Of a stretch of 64,000 nt of DNA, positions 45,314-52,484 are shown in pieces. The stretch is taken from the NCBI RefSeq assembly GCF_039537405.1, contig NZ_BAABAL010000004.1, positions 1-64,000 of the forward strand, given 5' to 3'. The stretch is from Allokutzneria multivorans. GTDB lineage: Bacteria; Actinomycetota; Actinomycetes; Mycobacteriales; Pseudonocardiaceae. The translations under genes and the position numbers were made by a program. Below the pieces are notes generated by a model. It made no database searches. It was not told the DNA's origin and saw only the letters and a list, made by a program, of their open reading frames with translations. Within the stretch, counting starts at the first letter, position 1. Every line of letters starts with the position of its first letter.

Positions 45314-45345
45314 GTGAATCGTCAGACCAGGTCAGCGCGATTCAC
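45314..45345 (-). promoter_or_regulatory. Possible leader: 8-bp inverted repeat enclosing a seven-codon frame upstream of the EF-G paralogue
   Basis: On the minus strand GTGAATCG (45345-45338) pairs with CGATTCAC (45321-45314). GTG at 45345 opens a seven-codon frame (MNRADLV) that ends with TGA at 45322, inside this structure, 27 bases before the EF-G start. This resembles ribosome-dependent attenuation leaders of resistance genes, but no ribosome site precedes the short frame. Confidence 0.35.
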
Positions 45346-45495
45346 GGGACGAACTGCGACAAGAGTGCGTTCGTCACCGAGTCCAGTGCGGGCCGCGCGG
45401 CCAGCACCGGATCACCGAAGACACCAGGATCACCTGGGAACGCGACCGGAGGACGACAGCTTCGCGAGCGAACACGAGCGTCTCCTCTCCAACAG

Positions 45496-46413
45496 TCACG
45501 GTGAATTCCGGGACACTGTAGCCGATCCCGCGCGACTGGCAAGGCCAATTCCGGCGGAGAGCGCCAGCAGCACACCCCACGCCAGCGGAGCCCAGTCGCT
45601 GCCCCAGCCCGCCTGGTGCACGCCCGCCGAGATCACCGCACACAGCACCGACCCCAGGCACGCGCCGAGCACCGAGCGCTGCCCGCCGACCACCACGGCC
45701 GTGACGCACGCGAACAGAAAACCTTGGCCGCGCGTGACGTCCGCGCCCGCGAACCTGATCGTCTGCATCACGCCGACCAGGGCTGCGGCCAACGACGTCG
45801 TGGCGAACAGGACGAGCCGCACGCGCACTGTCGGCACTCCGAGCAGACGCGCCGCCTCGCGATTGCCGCCGAGCGCCTGAACCCAGTTGCCGAACCTGGT
45901 GCAGGACAACACAAACGCCGCCGCTCCCGCGAACACCGGCCACCACACCGTCGGAGCGTCGATGACCACGGCCGCGTCCGTGGATCGCATCGTCACACCG
46001 CTCGTCCCCGTGATCGCGCGGGACAACCCCAGCGTTGCCCCCGCGACCAACAACATCGACACCAAGGTCACCAAGAACGACGGCAGTCCACTAAGGACAG
46101 TCAGCACTCCGTTCAGCAGTCCTGCCGCCACGCCCACCGCGAGCGCCAGCAGCGCAGCCAACCACAACGGCGCGGTGAAGTAGCCGTGCGCGATCGCCGT
46201 GGTCATCGACGCCGCGCCGAGCACCGCGCCCGCCGACAGGTCGAACTCGCCCGCGATCACCAGCAACGCCAAGGGAACCGCGACGACGCCGATCTCCGAA
46301 GCCTGAACAATCCACTGTGGACTCAAAACGAAGCCTGGCCCGCACAACGCGGTGAACAGCACCAGCAGCGCGACGACTCCCGCGCCCGTCGCAAGCTCCG
46401 GTCGCCTCGTCAC
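45496..46413 (-). CDS. ABC sugar transporter permease (RbsC-like)
   Basis: A 305-residue inner-membrane protein with about eight to ten hydrophobic helices. The segment LALLVIAGEFDLSAGAVLGAASM matches the RbsC/BPD_transp_2 family signature (GxIDLSVG), and ALGGNREAARLLGVPTVRVRLVLF matches the coupling-helix region (GGNxxAARLxGI). Its GTG start overlaps the stop of the binding-protein gene (GTGA). No ATPase gene of the RbsA type is adjacent: the next gene downstream is the EF-G paralogue. It must use an ATPase encoded elsewhere or be part of a degenerate transporter. Confidence 0.88.
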   Translation of the reverse strand: MTRRPELATGAGVVALLVLFTALCGPGFVLSPQWIVQASEIGVVAVPLALLVIAGEFDLSAGAVLGAASMTTAIAHGYFTAPLWLAALLALAVGVAAGLLNGVLTVLSGLPSFLVTLVSMLLVAGATLGLSRAITGTSGVTMRSTDAAVVIDAPTVWWPVFAGAAAFVLSCTRFGNWVQALGGNREAARLLGVPTVRVRLVLFATTSLAAALVGVMQTIRFAGADVTRGQGFLFACVTAVVVGGQRSVLGACLGSVLCAVISAGVHQAGWGSDWAPLAWGVLLALSAGIGLASRAGSATVSRNSP

Positions 46414-47384
46414 CGCGCCCCGCGAATGCCGCCGTCACGGTTGTGCGCCAACACAGAAGCCGCATTCGCACGGTCCACGACCAGTGGCCCGGTGCGCACC
46501 GGCGTGGTCGGCCGCAACCCGTGGGAGATCTGCTGCACCGCGACCTGAACCCCGTAGTAGCCCTGCAAGTACGGCTGCTGATCCACCGCGAACAGCAGCT
46601 TGCCGTCGCGAACAGACTCAAGGACTCCCGTGGAGAGGTCCGTCGTCGCGACCCGCACCTTGTCCGCGCGCTTCACCGAGTCGACCGCGCGCATCGCCAG
46701 CTCAGCGAAGCCCGAGCCGAGCGTGAAAACGCCGTCCACCAACGGATCTGCGGAGAGCGCGCCACTGATCGCCTGCTGAGTGGCAGTCGGGTTCGTGGCC
46801 TCCGCGCTGGCGAGGGTGATCTCCGTGACGTGGCTCAGCGCCGTGCGCAGACCCGCGCAGCGCTGCGCCATGACCGGGCTCCCCGGCACGTGGTTCACGC
46901 ACACCGCCCGGCGCACACCGGCTTCGGCCATGCGCTGCCCGGCCAGCTCGCCCACGCGCTGCTCGTCCTGCCCGACGTAGGCCGTGGCTCCCACCTTCTG
47001 CCACGACGGCTCACCGCTGTTGACCAGCACGACCGTGACGCCCGCGTCGACGGCCCTGCGGATCTCCGGGTCCTGCTGGTCCGGGTAGTAGTCGCCCAGC
47101 GCGATCGCCGAGACCTTGTTCGCGACCGCGCTCCGCGTCAGCCGCACCAGCTCCGCGCCCAGCTCTCCGCTCGCCGCCGGGGCGAGGTAGTCCACGCGCA
47201 CCCGCAGGTCCGCCGCCGCGCGCTCCGCCCCCGACTTCACCGCTCCGAAGAACGGGTCCGACAGCGGCCCGGCGATCACCGCGACCGTGATGCCTGCACT
47301 CGGGTCGGGCGGCGCCTGGTGGCGGGGCGTGCAGGCCGACGCGGCGAGAGCGGTGATCAACAAGAGGGTGACGGGCGTGCGCAC
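46410..47384 (-). CDS. Periplasmic-binding-protein-like sugar-binding lipoprotein (RbsB-like)
   Basis: A 324-residue protein with a lipoprotein signal: VRTPVTLLLITALAASAC, where the Cys follows ASA. The mature part is a type I periplasmic-binding fold: ITVAVIAGPLSDPFFGAVKSGAERAA, VSAIALGDYYPDQQDPEIRRAVDAGVTVVLVNSG, RRAVCVNHVPGSPVMAQRCAGL, and LVDGVFTLGSGFAELAMRAV. These fit RbsB/XylF-type sugar receptors. I chose the GTG at 47384 because it places the lipobox correctly; a much longer upstream frame has no signal peptide. It is translationally coupled to the permease. Ligand unknown. Confidence 0.87.
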   Translation of the reverse strand: MRTPVTLLLITALAASACTPRHQAPPDPSAGITVAVIAGPLSDPFFGAVKSGAERAAADLRVRVDYLAPAASGELGAELVRLTRSAVANKVSAIALGDYYPDQQDPEIRRAVDAGVTVVLVNSGEPSWQKVGATAYVGQDEQRVGELAGQRMAEAGVRRAVCVNHVPGSPVMAQRCAGLRTALSHVTEITLASAEATNPTATQQAISGALSADPLVDGVFTLGSGFAELAMRAVDSVKRADKVRVATTDLSTGVLESVRDGKLLFAVDQQPYLQGYYGVQVAVQQISHGLRPTTPVRTGPLVVDRANAASVLAHNRDGGIRGAR

Positions 47385-47547
47385 CGGGAGGACGTTAGCG
47401 CGCTGATCTTGTTCCGACGCGCAGTGGTCCGCCCCGGTTCCGCAGCGGGAGTTCGGTGGTGCTCGAAGACCAGCCGACCCGCGAGGCGCGGATGTGCCCA
47501 TGTGGCTGCCCTTGGGAACAGGGTGATGGGCGCGGCGCGGAGTTAGC

Positions 47548-47949
47548 GTGGCGCTCGTGAGCAAACCAGTCGCGAAGATGGGGGACCGGGTCGCCGGGAC
47601 GGACATCCACGTCGTGCTCGTGCCGTCCTCGGGCGGGCCGGTGCCGACGCCGATGTCCCTGCCGTTCGCGGGCACGATCACCGGCGGCTGCTGCACGACG
47701 GTGCTCGTCGGCGGCCAGCCGATCGCCACGGTGGGCAGCGAGGCGACCAACGTCCCACCGCACGTCGCGCCGAACGGCACCTTCCAGAACCAGCCGACGA
47801 ACAAGGGCTACGTCCTGCTGGGCAGCATGACGGTGCTCGCGGGCGGCAAGCCGGTCGCTCGCATGGGCGACAGGGTCATGACCTGCAACGATCCCGCGCC
47901 CATGCCGACGGGCACGATCATCGCGGTCGGGCAGGTCCTCGCGGGCTGA
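47548..47949 (+). CDS. PAAR-like spike-tip protein
   Basis: A 133-residue protein with repeated PAAR-type motifs: KPVAKMGDRVAGTDIHVV at the start, TTVLVGGQPIATVGSEAT in the middle, and VLAGGKPVARMGDRVMTCNDPAPMPTGTIIAVG at the end. Such proteins form the sharp metal-bound tip on VgrG or gp5 spikes of contractile injection systems and can carry effectors. GTG at 47548 or 47557 may start it. It lies about 5 kb left of the eCIS genes, separated by unrelated genes, on the same strand. No effector domain is fused to it. Confidence 0.87.
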   Translation: MALVSKPVAKMGDRVAGTDIHVVLVPSSGGPVPTPMSLPFAGTITGGCCTTVLVGGQPIATVGSEATNVPPHVAPNGTFQNQPTNKGYVLLGSMTVLAGGKPVARMGDRVMTCNDPAPMPTGTIIAVGQVLAG

Positions 47950-48031
47950 ACCCTGGGCAACGGCCAACCACCGTCCGCCCTGCAAGCGGTTGAGCTGTGT
48001 TCCGGTCACGGTGTCGCCGGGGGTCAGGGTG

Positions 48032-48052
48032 TCTTCAAGACCGGCAAACCCC
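48032..48052 (+). repeat. Copy B of an intergenic GTCTT-S-AAGAC element
   Basis: GTCTTCAAGAC followed by CGGCAAACCC, differing from copy A (36901-36921) at three of 21 positions and in the same orientation. The two copies bracket about 11.1 kb of accessory genes. Confidence 0.5.
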
Positions 48053-48059
48053 GCTGTTG

Positions 48060-48098
48060 ATCATCGTTGACCGCCACAAACCCTGCGGTCCTGATGAT
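48060..48098 (+). terminator. Hairpin downstream of the PAAR gene
   Basis: ATCATC pairs with GATGAT as the outer stem and GACCGC with GCGGTC as the inner stem, around a ten-base loop. It lies 110 bp after the PAAR stop and 107 bp before the LuxR start, so it may end PAAR transcription. No U run is seen. Confidence 0.4.
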
Positions 48099-48123
48099 GT
48101 ACCCGACAGGCCCTAGGGACCCG

Positions 48124-48142
48124 CCTGGGGTCGGACCCCAGG
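48124..48142 (+). promoter_or_regulatory. Palindrome upstream of the LuxR-type gene, possible operator
   Basis: CCTGGGGTCGGACCCCAGG is a 9-bp perfect inverted repeat around one base, 62 bp upstream of the LuxR start. CCCTAGGG lies just to its left at 48111-48118. It may be an autoregulatory site or a hairpin in the leader. Confidence 0.5.
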
Positions 48143-48204
48143 GCTCGGGCCCAGCCGGTGCGCGAGCCTTCTCTGGAGACGAACTCCCGAGGAGGTGGGT
48201 GACC

Positions 48205-48828
48205 ATGACCGTCCGGACCCCCGTGTACGTGCACGCGTCCGATCCGATCCTGCGGACCGGGCTCGCCGCGGCGCTGCGCGGCCAGCCGGGCATGCTGGTC
48301 GTGGACCACGCGGCCGTCGACGGCTCGGTGATCGGCGTGCTCGCCGCGGAGCGGATGGACGACGAGGTGACCGCCGAGCTGCGCAAGCTGCACGCCACCG
48401 GCTGCCACCGCGTCGTGCTCGTGGTGACCAAGATCGACAGCGTCGACCTGCCCGAGGCGGTGGACCTCGGAGTGTGCGCGGTGGTGCGGCGCGGAGAGGC
48501 CAGCGCGGAGCACCTCGCCGACGTGGTGGGCCGGGCCTCGCGCGGGGAGGCCGCGCTGCCGCCGGAGATGCTGGCGCGGCTGCTCAAACAGGTGGCGCGC
48601 ATGCAGCGCAACATGATCAGCAACGGCGCCGGGTTCAACGGGCTGTCCCGCCGCGAGGCCGACGTGCTCCGGCTGGTGTCGCAGGGCCTGGAGACCAAGG
48701 ACATCGCGACGCGGCTGTGCTACTCCGAGCGCACGGTCAAGAACGTGCTGCACGACGTGACCTCGCGCTTCCACCTGCGCAACCGCTCGCACGCCGTCGC
48801 CTACGCGATGCGCGAAGGCCTCATTTAG
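48205..48828 (+). CDS. LuxR/NarL-type transcriptional regulator with atypical N-terminal domain
   Basis: A 207-residue protein. The C-terminal GerE helix-turn-helix is clear: LSRREADVLRLVSQGLETKDIATRLCYSERTVKNVLHDVTSRFHLRNRSHAVAYAMREGLI. The N-terminal ~120 residues have the strand-helix pattern of a receiver domain (VYVHASDPILRTGLAAAL...), but I see no clear phospho-acceptor Asp in the usual place (VVDHAAVDGSVIGVLAAE). It is therefore probably controlled without phosphorylation. The start is the ATG after GAGGAGGT. It sits between the PAAR gene and the eCIS cluster, so it may regulate the injection system; this is inferred from position only. Confidence 0.88.
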   Translation: MTVRTPVYVHASDPILRTGLAAALRGQPGMLVVDHAAVDGSVIGVLAAERMDDEVTAELRKLHATGCHRVVLVVTKIDSVDLPEAVDLGVCAVVRRGEASAEHLADVVGRASRGEAALPPEMLARLLKQVARMQRNMISNGAGFNGLSRREADVLRLVSQGLETKDIATRLCYSERTVKNVLHDVTSRFHLRNRSHAVAYAMREGLI

Positions 48829-48866
48829 GGCAGGAGGTGACCGCAGGCCGTCCTAGCCTTCGGCTC

Positions 48867-49742
48867 ATGAGCGATGAGCCGGAGAAGGTCCTGGTCACTG
48901 GGGCGACCGGGCTCGTGGGGCGGCACGTGGTCGAGCAACTCCGCCGAGCCGGGGTGCCCGTGCGCGCGCTGACCCGCACCCCGGCGACGGCCAACCTGCC
49001 CGCGGAGGTCGAGGTCGTGCAGGGCGACCTCACCGAGCCGGCCGCACTCGCCTCCGCGTTCGCGGGAGTGGACCGGCTCTACCTCTTCGCGGTGCCCGAA
49101 ACCGCTCGCGAAGTCGTTGCGCTGGCTCACGAAGCGGGCGTGCGCAGAGTCGTCGTGCTCTCCGCCGCAGCCGTCACCGTCGGCCTCGACACCTACCACC
49201 ACCCGCTGGTGGAGCAGGCGGTGATGGACTCCGGTCTGGAGTGGACGATGGTGCGGCCGGGCGAGTTCATGACGAACATGCTCCAGGTCTGGGCCCCGTC
49301 CGTCCGGGCCGAGCGGGTGGTCCGCTACCCCTTCGCCGACCAGGTCGGAGTGCCGGTGCACGAAGCGGACGTGGCGGCCGTCGCTGTCGCGGCGCTCTTG
49401 CAGGACCGGCACGTCGGCGCGATCTACACCCTCACCGGGCCCGCGCAGATCACCTACCGCCAGCAGGTGGCGGCCATCGGCGCGGCGCTGGGCGAGGAGG
49501 TCCACTACGAGGAGGTCACCCGCGAACGCGCCCGCGACCTGCTCAAGGCCCAGGGCGGAGCGGCAGCCGCCAGCGCCGACATGCTGCTCGGGTTCGTCGA
49601 CTACGGCGGCGCGGAGAGCACAGACCAGGCAGAGGACCACTCCGAGCTGCTGCGCCCGTGGCCCGGCGTTCACGACGCAACCGGCCGCCCCGCCAGAACC
49701 TTCGAGGAGTGGGCCCGCGACCACATCGCCGACTTCCGCTGA
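48867..49742 (+). CDS. NmrA-like NAD(P)-binding reductase
   Basis: A 291-residue Rossmann protein of the atypical short-chain dehydrogenase group. The nucleotide motif is VLVTGATGLVGRHVVEQL, followed by VRALTRTP, where the Arg suggests NADP(H). Later it has VEVVQGDLTEPAAL, RRVVVLSAAAVT and WTMVRPGEFMTNML. The usual Tyr-x-x-x-Lys pair is absent, as in NmrA/TMR-like members, so it may sense redox cofactors or reduce quinone-like substrates. It starts 38 bp after the LuxR gene. Confidence 0.87.
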   Translation: MSDEPEKVLVTGATGLVGRHVVEQLRRAGVPVRALTRTPATANLPAEVEVVQGDLTEPAALASAFAGVDRLYLFAVPETAREVVALAHEAGVRRVVVLSAAAVTVGLDTYHHPLVEQAVMDSGLEWTMVRPGEFMTNMLQVWAPSVRAERVVRYPFADQVGVPVHEADVAAVAVAALLQDRHVGAIYTLTGPAQITYRQQVAAIGAALGEEVHYEEVTRERARDLLKAQGGAAAASADMLLGFVDYGGAESTDQAEDHSELLRPWPGVHDATGRPARTFEEWARDHIADFR

Positions 49743-49869
49743 CGAGAGCTCGCCGTGGTCGCGCTGACAGGTGATGTGTGCGCCAGATGGCCAGTGTGGG
49801 AGCGGGCTGGGTATTCGACGAAGCAACAGTCAAGCTCCGTCAGCATCGCCTGGCGGTAGCGTTGAACCC

Positions 49870-50424
49870 GTGCCCCTGAACCAGAACCAGCCTGAACTGA
49901 CTCGATGGACGATCCACGGCGAGCGAGTCGTTGACGACACGAGGCGCCTGCGCTTGAGCATCGCGTCAGTTGAACTCCCTGACGGAGTCGCATTCGAGCA
50001 GTACGTACTTAGGATTCCCAAGGCCGCGATGATGCTCGTTGTGGACGACAGTGACCGCGTCCTCATGATGTGGCGGCATCGATTCATTATCGATCGATGG
50101 GTGTGGGAACTGCCCGGCGGATACGTTGACCCGGGCGAGGAACCCGCTGTTACTGCGGCCCGGGAAGTCGAAGAAGAGACTGGTTGGCGACCGCGCGGCA
50201 TCGAACAATTTCCATCTTTTCAGCCCATGGTCGGAAGTGCGGATGCGGAGAATCTAATCTTCCTCGCCCGAGGAGCGGACTACATTGGCGAACCGAAGGA
50301 TATAAATGAGGCCGAGAGAGTGGCTTGGGTTCCGCTGGACTCGATCCGCGCAAGAATCGAGAAAGGTGAAATCGTGGGAGCGGCCTCGCAAATCGCCCTG
50401 CTTCATTTGCTGGCTTCCCGCTAG
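49870..50424 (+). CDS. NUDIX hydrolase
   Basis: A 184-residue protein with a full NUDIX box, GYVDPGEE...AAREVEEETGW (Gx5Ex7REUxEExGU), near residues 80-102. Flanking sequence (PKAAMMLVVDDSDRVLMMWRHRFI and WELPGG) resembles ADP-ribose pyrophosphatase-type members. It would hydrolyse a nucleoside diphosphate linked to another group. I start it at GTG 49870, since upstream sequence does not match the family. The 3' third is less GC-rich than its neighbours, which may indicate a different origin. Confidence 0.9.
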   Translation: MPLNQNQPELTRWTIHGERVVDDTRRLRLSIASVELPDGVAFEQYVLRIPKAAMMLVVDDSDRVLMMWRHRFIIDRWVWELPGGYVDPGEEPAVTAAREVEEETGWRPRGIEQFPSFQPMVGSADAENLIFLARGADYIGEPKDINEAERVAWVPLDSIRARIEKGEIVGAASQIALLHLLASR

Positions 50425-50551
50425 GCGCGAGGGGTTGGAACCCCATTTTCGCCCATGATTCGAACCGCGCCCTTACGAGCCCAAGCGTGAGCCGGAGGCG
50501 GCGCAGCAGGGCACCGCAGAGACCTACAGGCCGCGCTGACGGGGGGACATC

Positions 50552-50815
50552 GTGGAGTCGTCGGTGGGTGAGGTACGGGAGATCCTGCTTCAGCTCGCGT
50601 CGATCACGCAGGAGAAGATCGGCGAAGCGGAGAGCCTGCGAACCGGGGCCGAGGCGGCACATCAGGAACTGGTCCTGGTCTGGGACGGCTCGCGCCATGA
50701 GGCCGCCTACACCGCGCAGGCGTCTTGCGCGAGCGCCGTGGACGACGTCCGCGACGGGGTGTCCCGGCTGCACCGTGCGGCGGAGGTTCTGACCTCCGCC
50801 GCGCACCGGATGTGA
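50552..50815 (+). CDS. Small helical protein, WXG100-like partner of the toxin
   Basis: An 87-residue protein starting with GTG after GGGGGGAC. It is predicted to be almost all helical (MESSVGEVREILLQLASITQEKIGEAESL..., then a second long helix from about 55) with one central Trp (LVWDGS), recalling the size and helix-turn-helix shape of WXG100 or similar export partners. A strict WxG motif is not present. It lies 4 bp before the deaminase toxin gene and is surely in its operon. It may help export or dock the toxin; alternatives such as a chaperone cannot be excluded. Confidence 0.7.
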   Translation: MESSVGEVREILLQLASITQEKIGEAESLRTGAEAAHQELVLVWDGSRHEAAYTAQASCASAVDDVRDGVSRLHRAAEVLTSAAHRM

Positions 50816-50819
50816 CCCG

Positions 50820-51665
50820 ATGTCGTCTTTCTCCGAGGTCTCCGCCAGGCTGGTCGCGGCCCGTGACAGCCTGTCCCCAGGGCAGCTTCGCGAACTCGCC
50901 CGAGCTATCCGGGACGAGCTCCGGCCCGCGCTCGCACAGGTCGCCGCCGGGAGCGAGCACTACGACCTTCACGACGCGCTCGGCCTGCTCGGCAGCGCGG
51001 CGGATGCCTTCGAGGACGCGGCGAACAAGATGGACCTCACCGCCGAGCGCATCGTGTTCTATCTCGCCGACGTCTTCGCCGCGCCCAGCATCGGCGAGCC
51101 CATGCCGGTGCCCGAGCCGCAGGACCGCATCCCGGCTCGGCGAAGCTCCTCGATCCCCCACCCTTCGACGTTGCCACCGAAGTTGATGGCCCAGACCCTC
51201 GACCCGGCTTGGGCTCGCACGCACCAGGCGAAGCTTCGCGACCGCCCAGACGACACGGGACCCACGACCGGTTTGGTGTTCTTCTCCGACTTCACCGAAG
51301 GCGTCATCGGCAGCGGCTCGCCTGCGCCCGTTCGTGAAGGGCATGAGGACTCCGAAGTGGACCGCGCCGAACGCGAGACCATCAACACCTCTGGATTGAT
51401 CCTGGCGAACTCCGAACACTTCCCCGCTAGGCCAGATGAGACAAGCTTCTTCGTTCAAACGCACGTTGAAACCAAAGTTGCCACCGTGATGCGGCAACGG
51501 GGGATCACCTATGCCGCCGTCGTCATCAACAACGTCAGCGTATGTGACGGAAAGCGAGGCTGTCGGGTGGCGGTGGCCGCGATTCTCCCCGAGGGGTATA
51601 CCCTTGTGGTCTGGGAACGTGGCGCCGATGAGCCCGTCATCATCAAAGGAAAGGCGCTTCCATGA
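50820..51665 (+). CDS. Polymorphic toxin with SCP1.201/DddA-type deaminase domain
   Basis: A 281-residue protein. Residues 1-90 are helical (FSEVSARLVAARDSLSPGQLRELARAIRDEL...), a probable trafficking domain, followed by a Pro/Ser-rich linker. The C-terminal ~100 residues match the SCP1.201-like deaminase family that includes the DNA cytosine deaminase DddA: His215-Val-Glu217 (HVETKVATVMRQRGI), VVINNVSVC with Cys242 and Cys248 (CDGKRGC) as zinc ligands, and ILPEGYTLVV. All expected catalytic residues are present, so it should deaminate cytosine in nucleic acid. There is no signal peptide. Its stop overlaps the start of the immunity gene. Delivery by a type VII system or by the nearby eCIS are both open. 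Confidence 0.87.
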   Translation: MSSFSEVSARLVAARDSLSPGQLRELARAIRDELRPALAQVAAGSEHYDLHDALGLLGSAADAFEDAANKMDLTAERIVFYLADVFAAPSIGEPMPVPEPQDRIPARRSSSIPHPSTLPPKLMAQTLDPAWARTHQAKLRDRPDDTGPTTGLVFFSDFTEGVIGSGSPAPVREGHEDSEVDRAERETINTSGLILANSEHFPARPDETSFFVQTHVETKVATVMRQRGITYAAVVINNVSVCDGKRGCRVAVAAILPEGYTLVVWERGADEPVIIKGKALP

Positions 51666-52090
51666 TAGTCGTCACGGCACTCATGCTGAACAAACCCTAC
51701 TTTGCTGACTCGCTCGACGAAGCGGAAGCCCTCATTGATGACGTGCTCAGTGGGAATTACTGGCAGAACATGACCAAGCTGTACATGGCAGACCGGCGCG
51801 CGGTGGACGGCTTCTATCCAGAGCACCAATTCGGCCTTGGCACCGACAGGTACGGTAGGTTCGCCGCTGCTCACTACGTCACAGACAGCGGAGATGGAAT
51901 GGTGCGTCAGTCGCTCAATCCGGCGCCGCCCGCCGACGCGCCACGGATTATCTGCGACGCCGAAAGTGAAATATTCTTTCCTGCGAGCGCCGTCATCTCG
52001 CATGCGGCAGCCAAGGAAGCCGCAATGGAATACTGTCGCACCGGCGCGTTGCCCACAAACCTAATCTGGCAACCGTGCTACTGGTGCTGA
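51662..52090 (+). CDS. Imm1-like immunity protein
   Basis: A 142-residue protein whose ATG overlaps the toxin stop (ATGATAG context). The pattern fits Imm1 immunity proteins: an N-terminal strand and helix (ALMLNKPYFADSLDEAEALIDDVLSG), then GRFAAAHYVTD, and the C-terminal FPASAVISHAAAKEAAMEYCRTGALPTNLIWQ, with the family's Ser-x-x-x-Ala and TGxxP features. Imm1 commonly accompanies SCP1.201-type deaminases. It ends in CYWC, which is unusual. It should bind and block the toxin in the producing cell. Confidence 0.85.
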   Translation: MIVVTALMLNKPYFADSLDEAEALIDDVLSGNYWQNMTKLYMADRRAVDGFYPEHQFGLGTDRYGRFAAAHYVTDSGDGMVRQSLNPAPPADAPRIICDAESEIFFPASAVISHAAAKEAAMEYCRTGALPTNLIWQPCYWC

Positions 52091-52458
52091 CGCGCGAAAC
52101 CCGGCTTCGTGGTGATGCCTGTTGAAGCGAAAGAGGCCCCTTCGCTTGAGAAGCGCGCTGCCACGCCCTTGGGGACGGAGAGGAGTCCGGCGCCGAGGAC
52201 GCGCTCGGCGGAGTCACGTAGGAGGGTCAGTAGAGGCCATTCCGTTGGTATCGGAGCGGTGGGACACGGTGATGTCCGCGGCATGAGCGAGTCGACGATG
52301 GCGGTGCGGACCGCCGCACCAATGGCTGCGGCGTCGATCTGGTGCTTGTCGGCAACGGCGTGGGCGAGCTGGTCCACTGCTGCTTCGAGGTCGGTGACCA
52401 TGCCGCGCGTGCCGTATGCGTTGGCGTCGGCGAGACGCAGGAGATCAACGCGGCGCAC
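52078..52458 (-). CDS. Small protein of unknown function downstream of the DUF4255 gene
   Basis: A possible 126-residue protein starting with GTG at 52458 (VRRVDLLRLADANAYGTRGMVTDLEAAVDQLAHAVADKHQIDAAAIGAAVRTAIVDSL...). The sequence is balanced and helical, unlike the Arg/Pro/Gly-rich look of shadow frames, and the frame stays open. No strong ribosome site is seen. It would follow the DUF4255 gene by 26 bp on the same strand, so it may belong to the eCIS. Its 3' end overlaps the immunity gene by 13 bp. The frame continues far upstream as low-complexity sequence that I regard as not coding. Confidence 0.45.
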   Translation of the reverse strand: MRRVDLLRLADANAYGTRGMVTDLEAAVDQLAHAVADKHQIDAAAIGAAVRTAIVDSLMPRTSPCPTAPIPTEWPLLTLLRDSAERVLGAGLLSVPKGVAARFSSEGASFASTGITTKPGFARQHQ

Positions 52459-52484
52459 CTGGATCTCGGGGTAGACGGCGGATT

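Noticed and set aside
47385..47804. Long N-terminal extension of the sugar-binding protein
   Set aside because: It is antisense to the PAAR gene, and the lipoprotein signal begins at the GTG at 47384.
48067..48204. Longer LuxR-type protein from TTG 48067
   Set aside because: The added residues cross two inverted repeats, and the ATG at 48205 has a near-perfect ribosome site and starts at the receiver-like fold.
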